Positions 24,526-33,489 are shown, numbered from the stretch's first letter. The stretch is DNA of 64,000 nt from Bradyrhizobium guangzhouense (GCF_004114955.1 NZ_CP030053.1:3906001-3970000), one strand, 5' to 3'. Numbers and translations are program-made. Notes: generated from the letters alone by a model not told the origin.

Positions 24526-25629
24526 ATGACAGATGGTCGCACTGGTGCAAGTGGATCAGCCGGCCAAGGGAACCTATTTTCGACGCCGATGTACCTGATT
24601 GAATCGTTACCCACCGTCATCGGAACAGCCGCCATCGCACCGGCGCTGCTAATGCTGTGGCTTGTGATTGCCGCGGAGGAACGCCCTGGACCGCCGGCCC
24701 AGGTGTGGACGGCGTTCGTGCTCGGCGCAGCCAGTATTTCGCTTCTCGGCCTCGCCCGGGCCCCCTTCGCCAAGATGGTTGCCGCGCCCGACAATCCCTG
24801 GGCGGCGCTCGCCATGCATTCGGTCTTCGGCGTCGCGCTGCCCGAGGAGGCCGTAAAGGTGATCGCGATCGTGCTTGTCTCCTCGACCAAGCGGCGGACC
24901 TTCGCCAATCCCATGGATACCGTGGTCTATGGCGCCGCCGTCGGCCTTGGCTTCGCGGCCTACGAAAACCTCGCTTATCTGGTCCAGCACGCCGAGATGT
25001 GGCGATCGCTGGCGGCGCTGCGCAGCGTTCTCACCGTGCCGTTCCACGGCGCCCTCGGCATCATCGCCGGCGCTTATTTGACGATCGCGCGTGCCGGCAC
25101 GGCGCTGGGCGCAAACCGCCATCACCGCGATTGGGCCCGCCTCTCCAGCCGCCTGCTGATCTTCGCCGGCCCGCTGGCACTGCATTCGGCCTTCGACTTC
25201 CCGCTGCTCACGCTTCAGCGCATGCCGGACCTCGATCCGACCTTGCGAATGTGGCTCGGCGGCGCGAGCCTGCTGATCGGCTTCAGCTCGATTGCCTTCG
25301 CGATGCGCCTCGTGCGCCGCGTCGCGCGCCATCACGCGCCCCGCACCGATATCGCGCGGGAACGCCTCAGTCAGCTGCGCCGGATGTGGGCGCTGTGGCT
25401 GGCCGGCGGCGGCGTTGGCTTCCTCGGCCTCGCCTTCGTGCTGACCTCGATCCACCACTGGCTCATCAACCCCGAGCGCAATTTGACGCTGGCGCTGATC
25501 CCGATCGGCTTCGTCTCGATCCTGCTGGGGCTTGCGCTGTTGGTCGTCACCACTGCGATTTACGTGCTCGGCCGCAACCGCATCCGCACGACCGGCGACG
25601 GTTTTTCGTCTGCGCACGGTGGTGGTTGA
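24526..25629 (+). CDS. PrsW-family intramembrane metalloprotease-like protein
   Basis: This 367-aa polytopic protein has the four motifs of PrsW: Glu107-Glu108 in LPEEAVK, Glu147-Asn in YENLAY, His174 in PFHGALG, and His220-x3-Asp224 in LHSAFDF. PrsW in Bacillus cuts the anti-sigma factor RsiW; distant members are widely found with unknown substrates. Eight or nine membrane helices are visible. No anti-sigma/sigma pair lies next to it here, so the target cannot be inferred. The C-terminal 100 residues after the last motif are extra helices. Confidence 0.85.
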   Translation: MTDGRTGASGSAGQGNLFSTPMYLIESLPTVIGTAAIAPALLMLWLVIAAEERPGPPAQVWTAFVLGAASISLLGLARAPFAKMVAAPDNPWAALAMHSVFGVALPEEAVKVIAIVLVSSTKRRTFANPMDTVVYGAAVGLGFAAYENLAYLVQHAEMWRSLAALRSVLTVPFHGALGIIAGAYLTIARAGTALGANRHHRDWARLSSRLLIFAGPLALHSAFDFPLLTLQRMPDLDPTLRMWLGGASLLIGFSSIAFAMRLVRRVARHHAPRTDIARERLSQLRRMWALWLAGGGVGFLGLAFVLTSIHHWLINPERNLTLALIPIGFVSILLGLALLVVTTAIYVLGRNRIRTTGDGFSSAHGGG

Positions 25630-25698
25630 TCCACCGCATGGCAAGCCTGGCGGGTGCGTACTAGATTGAGCACACATCTTTCGATCTGGAGCTTGCCG

Positions 25699-26277
25699 AT
25701 GACATCGCCTGAGGAATTTTCACGGTTGCAATCCGCGATGAGCAAGGCGGTAAAGGCTCATTGGAAGGCCTTTCTGTTCGAAGGCATTTTGCTCGCCGTC
25801 CTCGGCATCGCTGCGCTGATCCTGCCGCCGCTCGCGAGCCTTGCCATCACGATCTTCCTCGGATGGATGTTCCTGATCAGCGGCATCGGCGGCTTGATCG
25901 TGACCTATTGGGCGCGCGCCATGCCGGGCTTCTGGTGGTCGTTGATCTCCGCAGCGCTCGCCGTACTCGCGGGCATGCTGCTGCTGGCGCGCCCGATGCA
26001 GGCCGTGCTGACGCTGACCATCGTGCTCGGCGCCTATTTCCTCGCCGAAGGCGTCACCACCATCATGTACGCGCTGGAGCACCGCCGCGAGCTGAGCGGG
26101 CGCTGGTCTTGGCTGCTGATCTCGGGCCCCGTCGACATCGCGATCGCATTCATGGTGATCACGGGATTGCCGAGCTCGGCGGAGTGGGCCATCGGCGTGC
26201 TCGTCGGCATCAATCTTTTGTTCGGCGGCTCCACCCTGATCGGCATGGCGTTGGCGGCGCGCAAAAGCAACAGTTGA
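25699..26277 (+). CDS. HdeD-family membrane protein
   Basis: This 192-aa protein has six hydrophobic helices in three pairs, starting AFLFEGILLAVLGIAALILP, with the internal threefold repetition typical of DUF308/HdeD (GWMFLISGIGGL, then GAYFLAEGVTTIMYAL, then GINLLFGGSTLIGMALA). In E. coli HdeD belongs to the acid-resistance region. No direct function is shown here. It lies 70 bases before the aroG leader region on the same strand but no terminator is obvious between them. Confidence 0.88.
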   Translation: MTSPEEFSRLQSAMSKAVKAHWKAFLFEGILLAVLGIAALILPPLASLAITIFLGWMFLISGIGGLIVTYWARAMPGFWWSLISAALAVLAGMLLLARPMQAVLTLTIVLGAYFLAEGVTTIMYALEHRRELSGRWSWLLISGPVDIAIAFMVITGLPSSAEWAIGVLVGINLLFGGSTLIGMALAARKSNS

Positions 26278-26345
26278 GGGACGTCGCGCACGCGCGCGCC
26301 GATTGGGGGGTGACAACCCGCCGCTGGCGCGCTATATGACGGCCC

Positions 26346-26426
26346 ATGATCACCGTCGCCACCAGCTATTTTTGGTACTTTAGCTACGACAGCTTGCTGG
26401 CGGCAGGAGGATCGCGCTCAATCTAA
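26346..26426 (+). CDS. Aromatic-amino-acid leader peptide of aroG, 26 aa
   Basis: The short frame encodes MITVATSYFWYFSY and ends SLLAAGGSRSI. Six of seven residues 8-14 are Tyr, Phe or Trp (codons 26367-26387), which is far from chance and is the hallmark of an attenuation leader. The downstream part of the frame (26397-26404) is CTGGCGGC, the sequence that can pair with the terminator's first arm. Ribosome stalling at the aromatic codons would leave that segment free. It precedes DAHP synthase, the first enzyme of aromatic biosynthesis, by 87 bases. Confidence 0.88.
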   Translation: MITVATSYFWYFSYDSLLAAGGSRSI

Positions 26427-26475
26427 GATATTGAAGCAAAAGTCCGAACAGCCGCCAGACCTGGCGGCTTTTTTA
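26397..26475 (+). promoter_or_regulatory. Transcription attenuator of aroG
   Basis: Three complementary segments are visible: CTGGCGGC (26397-26404, inside the leader frame), GCCGCCAG (26451-26458) and CTGGCGGC (26461-26468) followed by six T (26469-26474). The first and third are identical, so each can pair with the second. Pairing 1-2 is the antiterminator and pairing 2-3 the terminator. Starvation for Tyr, Phe or Trp favours the antiterminator, as in classical ribosome-mediated attenuation. Confidence 0.88.
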
Positions 26476-26512
26476 TTGGCCGGCAGGTTCTCGAAACAGA
26501 CAGGAGCCCGCC

Positions 26513-27598
26513 GTGCTGAGCACGACCGACGATCTTCGTATCCGCGAACTGAAAGAGCTGAGCACGCCTGAAGACGTGATGCGGGAAGTCCCGCGCACGC
26601 TCACGGCGACCCGTGTGGTGATGGCTGCGCGCAACGCCATCCACGCCATCCTCAACGGCCAGGACGACCGGCTGCTGGTCGTCGTCGGCCCTTGCTCGGT
26701 GCATGATCCCAAGGCCGCGCTCGACTACGCCGAGCGCCTCGCGCGCTTGCGCGAAGACCTTGCCGACCAGCTCGAGATCGTGATGCGGGTCTATTTCGAG
26801 AAACCGCGGACGACAGTCGGTTGGAAAGGCCTGATCAACGACCCGGATCTCGACGGCAGCTTCGACATCAACAAGGGCCTGCGGCTTGCGCGCAACGTGC
26901 TGTCGGCCATCAACAATCTCGGCCTGCCCGCCGGCGCAGAATTCCTGGACATGACGACGCCGCAATACATCGCCGATCTCGTCTCCTGGGCTGCGATCGG
27001 CGCGCGCACGACCGAGAGCCAGATCCATCGCGAGCTGGCCTCCGGACTCTCCTGCCCCGTCGGCTTCAAGAACGGCACCGACGGCAACGTGCGGATCGCC
27101 GCGGACGCGGTGAAGTCGGCCTCGCATCCGCATCACTTCATGGCGGTGACGAAGCTCGGCCGTTCCGCGATCGCCTCGACCGCGGGCAACGAGGACTGCC
27201 ACATCATCCTGCGCGGCGGAGCCAAGCCCAACTACGACGCGGCAAGCGTCGCGGCGGCCTGCAACGATCTGGCGAAGTCCGGTGTCGCGCCGCTGGTGAT
27301 GGTGGATGCGAGCCACGCCAATTCGAACAAGAAGCCGGAGAACCAGCCCCTGGTGATGGCCGATATCGCCGGCCAGATCTCGGGCGGCGAGAAGCGCATC
27401 ATGGGCGTGATGATCGAGAGCAATCTCGTCGCCGGCCGCCAGGACGTAGTGCCCGGCAAGCCGCTAACTTACGGCCAGAGCATCACTGACGGGTGCATTG
27501 ATTGGGCCACCACAGCCACCGTGCTCGAGCAACTCGCTGATGCGGTCGAGATCCGCCGCAACACTGCGCGCGCCGGACTGCACGAGCGCTCCGCGTAA
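26513..27598 (+). CDS. aroG: 3-deoxy-7-phosphoheptulonate synthase, class I
   Basis: This 361-aa enzyme condenses phosphoenolpyruvate and erythrose 4-phosphate, the first step of the shikimate pathway. It has the type I signatures: LLVVVGPCSVHDPKAAL, RVYFEKPRTTVGWKGL, GFKNGTDGN, and VMVDASHANSNKK. The length fits the AroF/G/H class rather than the plant-like class II. A GTG start follows CAGGAG at six bases; no nearer ATG exists. Expression is controlled by the attenuator upstream. Whether it is feedback-inhibited by Phe, Tyr or Trp cannot be read here. Confidence 0.96.
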   Translation: MLSTTDDLRIRELKELSTPEDVMREVPRTLTATRVVMAARNAIHAILNGQDDRLLVVVGPCSVHDPKAALDYAERLARLREDLADQLEIVMRVYFEKPRTTVGWKGLINDPDLDGSFDINKGLRLARNVLSAINNLGLPAGAEFLDMTTPQYIADLVSWAAIGARTTESQIHRELASGLSCPVGFKNGTDGNVRIAADAVKSASHPHHFMAVTKLGRSAIASTAGNEDCHIILRGGAKPNYDAASVAAACNDLAKSGVAPLVMVDASHANSNKKPENQPLVMADIAGQISGGEKRIMGVMIESNLVAGRQDVVPGKPLTYGQSITDGCIDWATTATVLEQLADAVEIRRNTARAGLHERSA

Positions 27599-27605
27599 TC
27601 AGGGC

Positions 27606-27649
27606 CAAGAGCGGGCGGGACGATGCTGTTCGCGCCCTGCCCGCTCTTG
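27606..27649. terminator. Hairpin between aroG and a convergent gene
   Basis: CAAGAGCGGGCGGG (27606-27619) pairs with CCCTGCCCGCTCTTG (27635-27649), almost perfectly. The T run is short on the plus strand. It separates convergent genes and may serve both. Confidence 0.6.
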
Positions 27650-27652
27650 CTA

Positions 27653-27907
27653 TTAGCAGCCGCGGCAGATGCTCTTGATCTTCTTGTCGAGCGCAAGGTT
27701 TTCCTTGCTCAGGGGATCGTTGGGATCGCTGCTGATATTCTTTTCGTTCGGAACGTCGCCGGCCCGGGGCTGGCGGTGGCCGACGGGTGCCTGCGGCAGC
27801 GATCCCGAGCTTGCTCCACCTGACGTCGCCCCCTTGGTGGCGGGTTGGGCAATCGCCGCACCGCCAAGCAAGACCACGAGCGATGCTGCCAGCATGATCT
27901 TCTTCAT
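27653..27907 (-). CDS. Secreted small protein, 84 aa
   Basis: A signal peptide (MKKIMLAASLVVLLGGAAIAQP) precedes a Gly/Ser/Pro-rich stretch and a charged end (DPLSKENLALDKKIKSICRGC) with two cysteines in the last three residues and one further upstream not seen. The protein is probably periplasmic. The mature part is low-complexity and no domain is recognised. Convergent with aroG. Confidence 0.6.
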   Translation of the reverse strand: MKKIMLAASLVVLLGGAAIAQPATKGATSGGASSGSLPQAPVGHRQPRAGDVPNEKNISSDPNDPLSKENLALDKKIKSICRGC

Positions 27908-27949
27908 ATCCGTTTCTCCATTCCTCGAACCGCCGTCCCCCCTGACTGC

Positions 27950-29044
27950 TCACGTCTCGGGCGGATAAAGATGAACATCGCCGCAATAGTCGACGATACG
28001 ATAGCGCGTTTCCGTCACCGCATCACCCGCATCGCCTGCGGTATTTTGCGCAGCCAACACATAATTAGGTCCGACTGGCGACTTGCCGACGCCCCCGGGA
28101 ATGTCGATGACGTAGTCCGGTTGGCACAGCCCTGACACCCGTCCGCGCAACTGCCGCATCAAGTCCTGCCCGATCGCGAGCGTCGTCCGCAGATGCGCGG
28201 TGCCCGGGGCTAGATCGCCGTGATGCAGGTAATAGGGCTTGATCCGGCATTCGACGAAAGCACGCATCAAATCCGACAAAGCGGCGATGTTGTCATTGAC
28301 GCCGCGCAAAAGCACGGACTGGCTCACCATGGGAATCCCGGCATCGATCAGCCGCGCGCAGGCGGCGCGGGCCGTATCCGTCAGCTCGCGTGCATGGTTG
28401 GCATGCAGCGCGACCCAGGTGGTCGCGCCCTCGACCTTAAGCGCTGCGACCATCTCATCGCTGATACGCGCAGGGTCGGCCACCGGCACGCGGGTGTGAA
28501 GACGGATGATCTTGACGTGATCGATGCCGGCCAGATCGGCCATGATCTCGCTCATGCGGCGCGGCGACAACATCAAGGGATCGCCGCCGGTCAGGATGAC
28601 TTCCCAGATCTCGCTATGCGTTCGGATGTAATCGATCGCAGCACGATAGGCGCTATCCGGAAGCGCGTTCTCCTTGCCGGGGCCCACCATCTCCCGGCGG
28701 AAGCAGAAGCGGCAATAGACGGCACAGACATGGACGAGCTTGAACAGCACGCGATCGGGATAACGATGCACGATGCCCGATACGGGCGAATGCGGGTGAT
28801 CGCCGATCGGGTCGGCGTTCTCGCCCGGCTGCATCTGAAGCTCTGCGGCGGTCGGAACGAATTGCCGCGCGATCGGGTCATCGGCATCGGCGGGGTCGAT
28901 CAGCTCGACCAGCGCCGGCGTGATCGCAACCGCATAACGCGCGGCGACGCGTTCGAGCGCGGGCAGCGCCGCGGCAGGCGCGAGGTCCGCAGCCACGAGC
29001 TCGGCCGGCTGGCGCAATGTCTGTGCAAGATTGGTCTTCGTCAT
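27950..29044 (-). CDS. epmB: EF-P beta-lysylation protein EpmB (radical-SAM lysine 2,3-aminomutase)
   Basis: This 364-aa radical-SAM protein has Cys107-x3-Cys111-x2-Cys114 (HVCAVYCRFC) for the 4Fe-4S cluster. VILTGGDPL and LHTRVPVADP are typical of KamA-family aminomutases. The PLP-lysine region near GGVGKSPVGPNYV is present. EpmB turns (S)-alpha-lysine into (R)-beta-lysine for attachment to EF-P. Its first codon overlaps the stop of epmA by ATGA, so the two are translationally coupled, which supports the EpmB rather than catabolic-aminomutase assignment. It is shorter than clostridial KamA (about 415 aa), as EpmB should be. Confidence 0.93.
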   Translation of the reverse strand: MTKTNLAQTLRQPAELVAADLAPAAALPALERVAARYAVAITPALVELIDPADADDPIARQFVPTAAELQMQPGENADPIGDHPHSPVSGIVHRYPDRVLFKLVHVCAVYCRFCFRREMVGPGKENALPDSAYRAAIDYIRTHSEIWEVILTGGDPLMLSPRRMSEIMADLAGIDHVKIIRLHTRVPVADPARISDEMVAALKVEGATTWVALHANHARELTDTARAACARLIDAGIPMVSQSVLLRGVNDNIAALSDLMRAFVECRIKPYYLHHGDLAPGTAHLRTTLAIGQDLMRQLRGRVSGLCQPDYVIDIPGGVGKSPVGPNYVLAAQNTAGDAGDAVTETRYRIVDYCGDVHLYPPET

Positions 29045-30093
29045 CTCTCATCCGCAGGCGGTGTCCACACCACCTGATCAATCCGTGTTGCACCGCTTGC
29101 CAGCATCACCAGCCGGTCGAACCCGAGCGCGACACCGCTGGCTTCCGGCATTGCAGAGACCGCGGCCAGAAAATCCTCGTCAATCGGATAGGCCTCGCCG
29201 TACCGACGCTGCTTCTCTGCCATCGACGCCGTGAAGCGCTTGCGCTGCTCTTCAGCGTCGGTCAATTCGCCAAACCCGTTGGCGAGCTCGACACCGCAGG
29301 CGTAGACCTCGAATCGCTCTGCGACCCGTGGATCGTCCGTGTTCACCCGCGCCAGCGCCGCCTCTGGAGATGGGTATTCGAACAGAATGGTCAAACGCCC
29401 CTGCCCCAGCTGCGGCTCGACATGTTCGACCAGGACCTTGCTGAAGATGTCCGACCAGGTGTCGTCCTCGGCGACCCGGATCTTTCCAGCGGACGCCTCG
29501 GCGAGCGCGGACCGGTTACCCCCGTTACCCGAGATTGTCGACAGCAGGTCGATTCCAGCGAAGCGTTCGAACGCCCCCGCGACGGTCAGCAGCTCCGGCT
29601 CGGCGAAGGGGTCGGCGGTCCGCCCCCGGAAGGCGAAGGTCCCGATTCCGGTCGCCTGCGCGGCCGTGGCGATGACCACGACCGTATCGGCCATGATGGC
29701 ATCATAGGGTGCCCCCGCCCGGTACCATTCCAGCATGGTGAATTCGGGCAGATGCAGGTCGCCGCGCTCGCGGTCGCGGAACACCCGGGCGAATTCGAAA
29801 ATCCGCTCCTCACCGGCCGCCAGCAGCTTCTTGCAGGCAAATTCGGGTGAAGTCCGCAAATACCGGCTGGCCCGGCGGCCATCGGGCCGTATGATCTCGG
29901 TCCGGGGGGCATGCAGATGGGTCTCATTGCCCGGGGAGACCTGGAGGACGGAGGTTTCGACCTCCACAAAGCCCTGCTCGACGAAAAAGCTCCTGATCGC
30001 CCCGGTAATGGCCGCCCTGGCCTGAAGAAACGGCCGCCGGTCGAGGTGCCGAGAAGGGGTCCAGAACGGCGAAATCGGCTTGTCCCCAGCCAT
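29041..30093 (-). CDS. epmA: EF-P lysine ligase EpmA (lysyl-tRNA synthetase-like)
   Basis: This 350-aa protein is a class II lysyl-tRNA synthetase catalytic core without the anticodon-binding domain, starting MAGDKPISPFWTPSRHLDRRP. Motif 2 is visible as RYLRTSPEFACKKLLAAG with FRDRERGDLHLPEFTMLEWYRA, and motif 3 as GVALGFDRLVMLASG. EpmA (PoxA/GenX) ligates beta-lysine to the conserved lysine of EF-P. A longer upstream reading runs across the intergenic region and is not used. Divergent from efp with about 160 bases between. Confidence 0.95.
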   Translation of the reverse strand: MAGDKPISPFWTPSRHLDRRPFLQARAAITGAIRSFFVEQGFVEVETSVLQVSPGNETHLHAPRTEIIRPDGRRASRYLRTSPEFACKKLLAAGEERIFEFARVFRDRERGDLHLPEFTMLEWYRAGAPYDAIMADTVVVIATAAQATGIGTFAFRGRTADPFAEPELLTVAGAFERFAGIDLLSTISGNGGNRSALAEASAGKIRVAEDDTWSDIFSKVLVEHVEPQLGQGRLTILFEYPSPEAALARVNTDDPRVAERFEVYACGVELANGFGELTDAEEQRKRFTASMAEKQRRYGEAYPIDEDFLAAVSAMPEASGVALGFDRLVMLASGATRIDQVVWTPPADER

Positions 30094-30255
30094 TAACCGA
30101 CCGCCCTTCGAGCCAGCAAAATGCTGGCATTCAACGACAAAATGCGTATGTTGCGGCCCGAAACGGGCGCCGAGGTCTGATTTGAGGCCCCAAGTCCCCC
30201 ATCGATTTGACCACGTCCTGGCCCGAGCCGGGCCAAGCAAGCAGGAAATATAGCT

Positions 30256-30822
30256 TTGAGAGTCATCGCCAGTTCTATTCGCAAGGGCAACGTCATCGAG
30301 CAAGACGGCAAGCTTTATGTCGTCGTGAGCGCCGAGAACATCCATCCCGGTAAGGGCACGCCGGTCAGCCAGATCGAAATGCGCCGAATCTCGGACGGGG
30401 TAAAGATCTCCGAGCGCTACAAGACCACCGACCAGGTCGAAAAGGCCACGATCGAAGAGCGCAACTACACCTTCCTGTACGAAGACGGCGACGGCTTCCA
30501 CTTCATGAATCCGGAGACCTACGACCAAGTCCAGGTCTCAAAGGACGTCGTCGGCGACGCGGCCGCCTATCTCCAACCGGACATGACCGTCAAGCTGTCG
30601 ACCCACGACGTCAACGTGGTCTCGCTCGCGCTGCCGCAGCGCGTGACGCTGGAAGTGGTTGAGACCGAGCCGGTGACCAAGGGCCAGACCGCCTCGTCGT
30701 CGTACAAGCCGGCGGTGCTGTCCAACGGCGTCCGCACCACCGTGCCGCCGCACATCTCGGTCGGCACCCGCATCGTGGTGATGACCGAAGACGGCTCCTA
30801 TTCCGAACGCGCCAAGGACTAG
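30256..30822 (+). CDS. efp: Translation elongation factor P
   Basis: This 188-aa protein starts [20 protein letters not shown], with TTG as the start codon. The AGGA nine bases upstream and the exact fit to the EF-P N-terminus support this. The modified loop HPGKGTP places the target lysine at residue 33, next to Gly-Lys-Gly. EF-P relieves ribosome stalling at polyproline stretches. The lysine is modified by the EpmA/EpmB pair divergent from it, so all of the R-beta-lysine route except the optional hydroxylase EpmC is here. The stop is followed by an imperfect repeat of its own last codons (GCCAAGGACTA twice). Confidence 0.97.
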   Translation: MRVIASSIRKGNVIEQDGKLYVVVSAENIHPGKGTPVSQIEMRRISDGVKISERYKTTDQVEKATIEERNYTFLYEDGDGFHFMNPETYDQVQVSKDVVGDAAAYLQPDMTVKLSTHDVNVVSLALPQRVTLEVVETEPVTKGQTASSSYKPAVLSNGVRTTVPPHISVGTRIVVMTEDGSYSERAKD

Positions 30823-30859
30823 GCCAAGGACTAAGCCAAGCGATCGAGGATCAGGGCAA

Positions 30860-32482
30860 GTGCCGCCGGGGGGCGAGACAGTGGTTGGGAAGAGTTTCCG
30901 CTTCGTCTCACACCTTCTGGCGTCGCTCGCACTCCTCACCGCCACGCCGGTCGCTGCGGATGAGATCCGCAGCCCGTCCCTCACAGCCCTGCACGTCGAT
31001 TGGCGCGCAGCGCTGGACCAACTCCGCTCCGAGATCAACGGCCGCCCGCAGATCGCCGGTGATTTCATCTTCGTGCCGCGGCGCTTTGTGCCGCGCTTCG
31101 ATCCGCGTGGAATGCCCGCGCTGGTGCAGCTCAACGCGGTCTCCTCGCAATTCTTCACCGGCATTGCCCGTAGCTCGGTTCCCGTGCTGCTGCCGTTCGA
31201 TGCTGCGGCCTATCTCGAGGCGCAACGCAACGGGGCTCCGGCCACAACAGCGCTTTCGCGCTACCAGGCCGATTTCAATCCCGTCGACATGTTCGACGCT
31301 GGCCCCGCCGGCTACAGCGCAACATTCTCATTCGAGCCAGGCGCTGGCGACGGCATGCCGCCACGTGTCTTCACGAGGCCGGTCGAGATTCAGATCACAG
31401 GATCGGCGCTCGTCTACGACATCGCCGATCCTGCCGGTGGCAAGGGCGAGCCGGTCAAGCCGCTCGCGTCCATCTATCCGGATCTGCGCAAGTTCATCCG
31501 CGAAGGCTATGTGCGCTACGCCTTCACGCGGTTTGGCGTCGCCTATGTGGTGTCGATCCAGTGCCTGGACAGCGTCGCAAAACCACGGCGGCTCGCATGC
31601 AAGGAGGCCTATCCGGTCGCCGAGCGCTTCCTGAAGGCGCTGCGCGTCGCAGGCGGCCAGCGCATGCGGCCACTGATGGACGTTGCATCAAATGTGATGG
31701 ATCGCCCCACTGCCCGTTCGGCGGATTTCGGCTACCGGCCCAGCGGCGACATCATTCCGAACACCGGCTATCGCAAACAGGGTGGCCATCCCGATGCGAT
31801 GGCCTATGCGCAGATCCGCTTCCCGCTGGAGAAGGCGCCGGCCTTCGTGCATTCGCAGTCCTACGCCAAGCGCGACAAGGACGACGGCCCGACCGCCTAT
31901 CCCTGGCGTGACAATTTCTGCGAGTCCCGCAGCTTCGAAGTCTGGCAGTGCGGCGGCGGCTTCGGCCACCAGGGCGAGGACATTCGCGCGGCCGACTGCC
32001 CCTCGCCTGGCGATGCCCGAGAGCCTTGCGATCCCAAGCAACGCGGCGTCGTTGCCGTCCGCGACGCCATGGTGATCCGGGGCTCCAAGGATCAGGCGGC
32101 GACGCTCGAAGTCAACAGCCGCACCGAGCACATCCGCTTTCGCTACATGCACATGAACCCGCAGGCGTTGAACGCCGACGGAGTGCTCAATGGCCGCATC
32201 GTCACCGAGGGCGAGAAGATCGGCGTGATCTCGAACTATCTCGATCATCCCGCAGGAACGTCGATGCACCTGCACTTTGACGTCCAGGTGTTCACCCGCG
32301 ACGGCTGGATCTGGGTCAGCCCCTACGTCACGCTGGTCTCGGCCTATGAGCGCCTGATTCGTGCCCGCGGGCGCGAGATCGGCACGGAGATCGCCGGCAC
32401 TCCGCAACCGGTCGCGCACGCGCTGCCCGACGATGTCATCAAGCCCGATCTGCGCGAGGGATCGGGCAGCGAAGAAAACTGA
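30860..32482 (+). CDS. Secreted M23-like metallopeptidase-related protein
   Basis: This 540-aa protein has an N-terminal hydrophobic signal (FVSHLLASLALLTATPVAA). The C-terminal half carries M23-type motifs: GHQGEDIRAADC (H-x3-D) and MHLHFDVQ (H-x-H). A central RYMHMNP and a G-x-SNY stretch lie between them. M23 enzymes cut peptidoglycan cross-bridges, but degenerate M23 domains also act as activators. The N-terminal 250 residues have no motif I recognise. The start codon is uncertain: the GTG used here or one seven codons later. It lies 38 bases after efp but no functional link is evident. Confidence 0.7.
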   Translation: MPPGGETVVGKSFRFVSHLLASLALLTATPVAADEIRSPSLTALHVDWRAALDQLRSEINGRPQIAGDFIFVPRRFVPRFDPRGMPALVQLNAVSSQFFTGIARSSVPVLLPFDAAAYLEAQRNGAPATTALSRYQADFNPVDMFDAGPAGYSATFSFEPGAGDGMPPRVFTRPVEIQITGSALVYDIADPAGGKGEPVKPLASIYPDLRKFIREGYVRYAFTRFGVAYVVSIQCLDSVAKPRRLACKEAYPVAERFLKALRVAGGQRMRPLMDVASNVMDRPTARSADFGYRPSGDIIPNTGYRKQGGHPDAMAYAQIRFPLEKAPAFVHSQSYAKRDKDDGPTAYPWRDNFCESRSFEVWQCGGGFGHQGEDIRAADCPSPGDAREPCDPKQRGVVAVRDAMVIRGSKDQAATLEVNSRTEHIRFRYMHMNPQALNADGVLNGRIVTEGEKIGVISNYLDHPAGTSMHLHFDVQVFTRDGWIWVSPYVTLVSAYERLIRARGREIGTEIAGTPQPVAHALPDDVIKPDLREGSGSEEN

Positions 32483-32490
32483 GCGGCCCG

Positions 32491-32988
32491 CTAATCCAGA
32501 TACGTCGTGAGCTGCGCGCCTTCGTCCGCCACGAATACGGCGATGAGTTCGGCCGGCTCCGTGGTGCTGGCATTTGCGGAGACCAGATGCGTCGCGCCCG
32601 GCGGCTCGAAGAAGGACTGGCCAACACCGAACGTCTCGACCGGACCGCCGCCGAGCTGGGAGCGGATCTCGCCCTTGGTGATGTAGGCGGTCACTGACCC
32701 CGCATGCCGGTGCGGCCGCGAAAACCCGCCAGGGCCGTAGAAGACGCGCACGATGGTGACCCGCTTGCCCGGCACGTTCGGCAGCGCGTAGGAGCCGATC
32801 GGCTCGACCTTGTCGAGCGGCGAGCTCTCGGCAGCGGTAGCACAGAGCGGCGCGAGCGCGCCTGATACGGTGTCCATTGCGACCGGCAACCCCCTGCCGA
32901 TCGCGAATGCGCATGCGAGCCCGCCGACGATGGCCAAAACCGTCGATCGCGATGGGCGCGGCGCGGTCGCCAAACTCAAAGCCGTCAT
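32491..32988 (-). CDS. Cupin-domain protein with N-terminal membrane anchor
   Basis: From the ATG chosen by its ribosome site (GGGGAG six bases upstream) the protein has 165 aa: an N-terminal helix (STVLAIVGGLACAFAIG) and a cupin barrel. GFSRPHRHAGSVTAYITKGE matches cupin motif 1 (G-x5-H-x-H-x4-E), and motif 2 is PGATHLVSANAS. Cupins hold a metal in oxidases, isomerases and many others; substrate unknown. It is the second gene of a two-gene unit after the CMD-family gene, 21 bases apart, likely controlled by the divergent MarR regulator. Confidence 0.85.
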   Translation of the reverse strand: MTALSLATAPRPSRSTVLAIVGGLACAFAIGRGLPVAMDTVSGALAPLCATAAESSPLDKVEPIGSYALPNVPGKRVTIVRVFYGPGGFSRPHRHAGSVTAYITKGEIRSQLGGGPVETFGVGQSFFEPPGATHLVSANASTTEPAELIAVFVADEGAQLTTYLD

Positions 32989-33009
32989 GATCATCTCCCC
33001 TCGTTTCAA

Positions 33010-33489
33010 TCAGGATGTCGCGGTGTTGGCAGCGACCTGCCGCTTCGGCGGCGTCCAGCGAAAGGCCGCGCCAAAGCGGTTCCAGACGTTGATCGAGGCA
33101 ATGGCCGACGTCAGGTACATCAGGTCGGTCTCGGAGAATTCGCGCTGCACTTCGGCATAGACCTCGTCGCCGAAGCGGTCGGGCAGCAAGGTCAGCGCCT
33201 CGGCCCACGCCAGTGCCGCACGTTCGCGCGCCGAGTAGATTGGTGCCTCGCGCCAGACCGCAACGAGATGCAGCTTGTCGGCGGGCACCCCGAGCCGCTC
33301 CGAGAGAAGCACATGATGCTGTACGCAGAAGGCGCATCCATTGATCTGCGAGGCACGCAACTTGACCAGCTCGAGCAGTTGCTTGTCGAGCCCGGCCTTG
33401 GCCGCGACCTGGCCGAGCGCCAGCACCAGATCATACGCATCGGGCGCGATCCGCTTGAAATCCTCGTATTCGCTGCGCGCGTGTGACAT
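33010..33489 (-). CDS. Carboxymuconolactone decarboxylase/AhpD-like protein
   Basis: The 159-aa protein has the CMD core with the redox motif CAFCVQHH (C-x2-C-x3-H) in ASQINGCAFCVQHHVLLSERLG. Then a helical part with ERAALAWAEALT follows, typical of AhpD-type peroxidase-associated members. It could reduce peroxides or act as a general antioxidant. The ATG follows GAGGTGA. It is first in its operon, with the cupin gene behind. Two operator-like palindromes lie just upstream. Confidence 0.92.
   Translation of the reverse strand: MSHARSEYEDFKRIAPDAYDLVLALGQVAAKAGLDKQLLELVKLRASQINGCAFCVQHHVLLSERLGVPADKLHLVAVWREAPIYSARERAALAWAEALTLLPDRFGDEVYAEVQREFSETDLMYLTSAIASINVWNRFGAAFRWTPPKRQVAANTATS

Noticed and set aside
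30094..30528. N-terminal extension of EpmA over the efp promoter
   Set aside because: Overlaps the efp start and has no EpmA similarity before MAGDKPISPFW.
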